From Galbitalea soli (lineage in GTDB: Bacteria; Actinomycetota; Actinomycetes; Actinomycetales; Microbacteriaceae): DNA of 64,000 nt. A model generated the notes under the pieces. That model saw only the letters and a program-made list of their open reading frames with translations, had not been told where the DNA came from and made no database searches. Both the position numbers and the translations under genes were made by a program. How positions within the stretch are numbered: position 1 is the stretch's first letter; every line of letters begins with the position of its first letter. Shown one piece after another: positions 63,927 to 64,000 of this stretch. Where the stretch lies: contig NZ_JAAGWZ010000004.1 in the NCBI RefSeq assembly GCF_010686725.1, positions 289,959 through 353,958 of the forward strand, read 5' to 3'.

Positions 63927-64000
63927 TTTGTTTTGGGGTTGGTAGTCCTTGGTGGGGTCGAGGGTGAGTTCGCGGATCAGTTCGCCGGTGGTGGCGTTGA
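63915..64000 (-). CDS. IS481-like transposase, 3' end only
   Basis: The minus strand reads from the right edge to a stop at 63915-63917, giving the C-terminal residues ...NATTGELIRELTLDPTKDYQ and a short Lys/Asn tail. TGELIRELTLDPTxDYQ is the typical C-terminus of integrase-core transposases of the IS481 class. The rest lies outside the window. Confidence 0.6.
   Translation of the reverse strand, partial: NATTGELIRELTLDPTKDYQPQNKENR

Overview
The window is high-GC (roughly 68-70 %) bacterial DNA with dense coding, frequent ATGA/GTGA/TTGA stop-start overlaps and many GTG starts. Gene content is actinobacterial: DUF4032, DUF3263, DUF3027, DUF2530, LytR C-terminal and WXG100 proteins, an XPB-type helicase with its helicase-associated partner, FolP2-type dihydropteroate synthase next to a RibD-like reductase, a DtxR/IdeR regulator and mycobacterial-type SerC. 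The mix best fits Microbacteriaceae; this is inference from gene content, not from a search.

Layout. 1-11.3 kb: the end of rlmB, a DUF4032 protein, a dicarboxylate symporter divergent from a DcuS/DcuR-like two-component system, an orphan MsiK/UgpC ATPase, a membrane-anchored DsbA-like protein, an amylosucrase behind a LacI-type operator, and an AhpD-like protein. 11.3-30 kb: an accessory catabolic island with three ATZ/TRZ amidohydrolases, two ketopantoate-reductase-like proteins, a Dabb protein, a ribose-type ABC importer (permease, lipoprotein, and a fused ATPase-ATPase-permease), two XRE-cupin regulators, a 3-hydroxyisobutyrate-dehydrogenase-like protein, a succinate-semialdehyde-type dehydrogenase, two SDRs and a TetR regulator. 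The substrate cannot be read from the sequence. Its control regions carry strong inverted repeats.

30-33.3 kb: an operon of a ribbon-helix-helix (RHH) regulator, a DUF4097 protein and a DrrAB-like ABC exporter, read from a promoter whose spacer is a perfect palindrome followed by half-sites phased at 21 bp. 33.3-39.6 kb: a defence-like island of lower GC with an HTH-MNT/HEPN pair, a decayed IS3 element, a 1010-residue SIR2 + STAND-like protein with intact NADase motifs but a P-loop lacking its lysine, and tRNA-Thr at the edge.

39.6-63.5 kb: mostly core genes: YdcZ transporter, nitroreductase, msrB, ElaA acetyltransferase, DUF2332, LytR_C, cspA, groL with tandem CIRCE-like elements, a WXG100 protein, an MprAB-like two-component system, a ferredoxin-reductase-like flavoprotein, folP2, a RibD-like reductase, OsmC, the XPB pair, a second cold-shock protein followed by an acidic DUF3027 protein with 23 consecutive aspartates, serC, dtxR, an NlpC/P60 hydrolase, a 33-codon small ORF ending inside a terminator hairpin, and an HNH protein. 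The right edge has tRNA-Arg, a terminator and the 3' end of an IS481-like transposase.
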